A DNA stretch of 64,000 nt from assembly GCF_002924445.1 (NCBI RefSeq), contig NZ_PIGG01000015.1:62001-126000 (forward strand), given 5' to 3'. Source of the stretch: Minwuia thermotolerans. GTDB lineage: Bacteria; Pseudomonadota; Alphaproteobacteria; Minwuiales; Minwuiaceae. How positions within the stretch are numbered: position 1 is the stretch's first letter; each line of letters begins with the position of its first letter. Below, piece after piece: positions 63,102 through 64,000 of this stretch. The position numbers were made by a program, and so were the translations under genes. The notes under the pieces are model-generated. The model did no database searches, was not told the DNA's origin, and saw only the letters and a program-made list of their open reading frames with translations.

Positions 63102-64000
63102 ATGGTCGAAGGACACAATCTCGGCATCGATGGCGACCGGCTGTGGGACAGCCTGATGGAGATGGCGAAGATCGGCGCCACCGAGAAAGGCGGCAACTGC
63201 CGCCTGGCGCTGACCGATCTCGACCGGGAGGGGCGCGACCTGTTCGTGCGCTGGTGCGAAGAGGCCGGCTGTTCGATCCGCGTCGACCGCATGGGCAACA
63301 TCTTCGCCCGCCGTCCCGGCCGCGACGACAGCCTGGCGCCGGTGATGACCGGCAGCCATCTCGACACCCAGCCGACGGGCGGCCGCTTCGACGGGGTCTA
63401 CGGCGTCCTCGCCGGGCTCGAGGTGGTGCGCACGCTCAACGACCTGGAGATCGAGACCGAGCGCCCGGTGGAGGTCGCCGTCTGGACCAACGAGGAAGGC
63501 AGCCGCTTCGCGCCGTCGATGATCGCCTCGGGTGTCTTCGCCGGCGTCTTCGACCTGGACTACGGCCTGGCCTGCGCCGACCAGGACGGCCGCACCATCG
63601 GCGAGGAACTGGAACGCATCGGCTATGCCGGCGCGGAGCCCTGCGGCGGGCGGGAGATTCACGCCTTCTTCGAAACCCATATCGAACAGGGACCGATTCT
63701 GGAGGCCGAGGACGTCACCATCGGCGTCGTCACCGGCGCCCAGGGCCAGAAATGGTACGAGCTGGAGATCGAGGGCCAGGAAAGCCATGCCGGTCCGACG
63801 CCCATGCCGGTGCGCCGCGACGCGCTGCTGGGCGCCGCCCGGATCGTCGATCTGGTCAACCGCATCGGTCTGGATCACGCGCCCACCGGCTGCGCCACCG
63901 TCGGCATGCTGAACGTCCATCCCAACAGCCGCAACGTCATCCCCGGCCGGGTCTTCATGACCATCGACTTCCGCCATCCGGATCCGGACGAACTGGCGGC
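63102..64000 (+). CDS. Zn-dependent amidohydrolase (allantoate / N-carbamoyl-L-amino-acid hydrolase family), 3' end off the window
   Basis: The ATG at 63102 follows AGGGAGG, and the frame stays open to the window end, so about 300 of the usual 410 residues are seen. GSHLDTQPTGGRFDGVYGVLAGLEV (about 87-111) holds the first metal-binding His and Asp, WTNEEGSRF the bridging glutamate, and HIEQGP a further ligand. SHAGPTPMPVRRDALLGA and NVIPGRV belong to the lid and dimerisation part. It hydrolyses ureido or carbamoyl groups; allantoate, N-carbamoyl-amino-acid and beta-ureidopropionate enzymes share these motifs. Confidence 0.9.
   Translation, partial: MVEGHNLGIDGDRLWDSLMEMAKIGATEKGGNCRLALTDLDREGRDLFVRWCEEAGCSIRVDRMGNIFARRPGRDDSLAPVMTGSHLDTQPTGGRFDGVYGVLAGLEVVRTLNDLEIETERPVEVAVWTNEEGSRFAPSMIASGVFAGVFDLDYGLACADQDGRTIGEELERIGYAGAEPCGGREIHAFFETHIEQGPILEAEDVTIGVVTGAQGQKWYELEIEGQESHAGPTPMPVRRDALLGAARIVDLVNRIGLDHAPTGCATVGMLNVHPNSRNVIPGRVFMTIDFRHPDPDELA

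Overview
The window is 64 kb of very GC-rich, densely coding DNA with a gene content typical of an alphaproteobacterium. Pointers are the order DUF3576 lipoprotein-leuS-lptE-holA next to parB-parA-rsmG-mnmG-mnmE-DUF6489, a COQ9-family gene beside def, an RpoE/ChrR sigma/anti-sigma pair, hslVU, a bactofilin, two PAS_5-type proteins and parS sites of the usual TTTCACGTGAAA type. A Rhodospirillales-like lineage fits best, but I cannot name a genus. Genes carry Shine-Dalgarno-like GGAG/GGGAG motifs and many operon joints are ATGA or TGATG overlaps. I saw no rRNA, tRNA, CRISPR array, prophage or intact insertion sequence.

Layout. 1-3.3 kb: a transglutaminase/DUF2126 protein (cut by the left edge) and a 2OG-Fe(II) oxygenase with a thioredoxin-fold-like N-terminus. 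3.5-8.2 kb: an ECF sigma factor with its ChrR zinc/cupin anti-sigma factor, divergent from a flavin amine oxidase, a DUF1365 protein and a cyclopropane-synthase-like methyltransferase. Back-to-back TGATCC...CGTA promoters tie the two sides together as a probable singlet-oxygen/lipid-modification regulon. 8.4-12 kb: an acyl-CoA synthetase and the corrin genes cobK and cbiD; cobK has absorbed intergenic repeat DNA in frame. 12-16.5 kb: a thioredoxin co-chaperone, then a ligase-associated exonuclease and an ATP-dependent DNA ligase separated by an unknown secreted protein. 16.7-19.5 kb: a thiolase, a TPR protein and a PAS_5 protein.

19.6-26.5 kb: a MarR regulator with a clear operator controls a divergent reductase-SDR-PaaA-like diiron protein operon. 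I regard this as the best candidate for an undescribed oxygenase system. It is followed by an amidohydrolase/2-hydroxyacid dehydrogenase pair and a second PAS_5 protein. 26.5-33.5 kb: an orphan molybdenum hydroxylase large subunit, the sulfate-activation operon cysD-cysNC with a VOC protein, and a periplasmic alpha-carbonic anhydrase. 33.6-48 kb: an envelope protein, leuS-lptE-holA, then the chromosome-partition and tRNA-modification block with three parS sites. 45.5-55 kb: a mixed block (DUF255 protein, ogt, dienelactone hydrolase, quinone oxidoreductase, MBL hydrolase, uvrC, acyl-CoA synthetase). 55-64 kb: hslVU, a bactofilin cluster, amidase, sugar/adenosine kinase, COQ9-def, and the start of a Zn amidohydrolase that runs off the right edge.

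The gaps between genes are seeded with several families of dispersed palindromic repeats. One pair, in opposite orientation, frames the MBL hydrolase gene; another pair of repeats lies inside the cobK reading frame.
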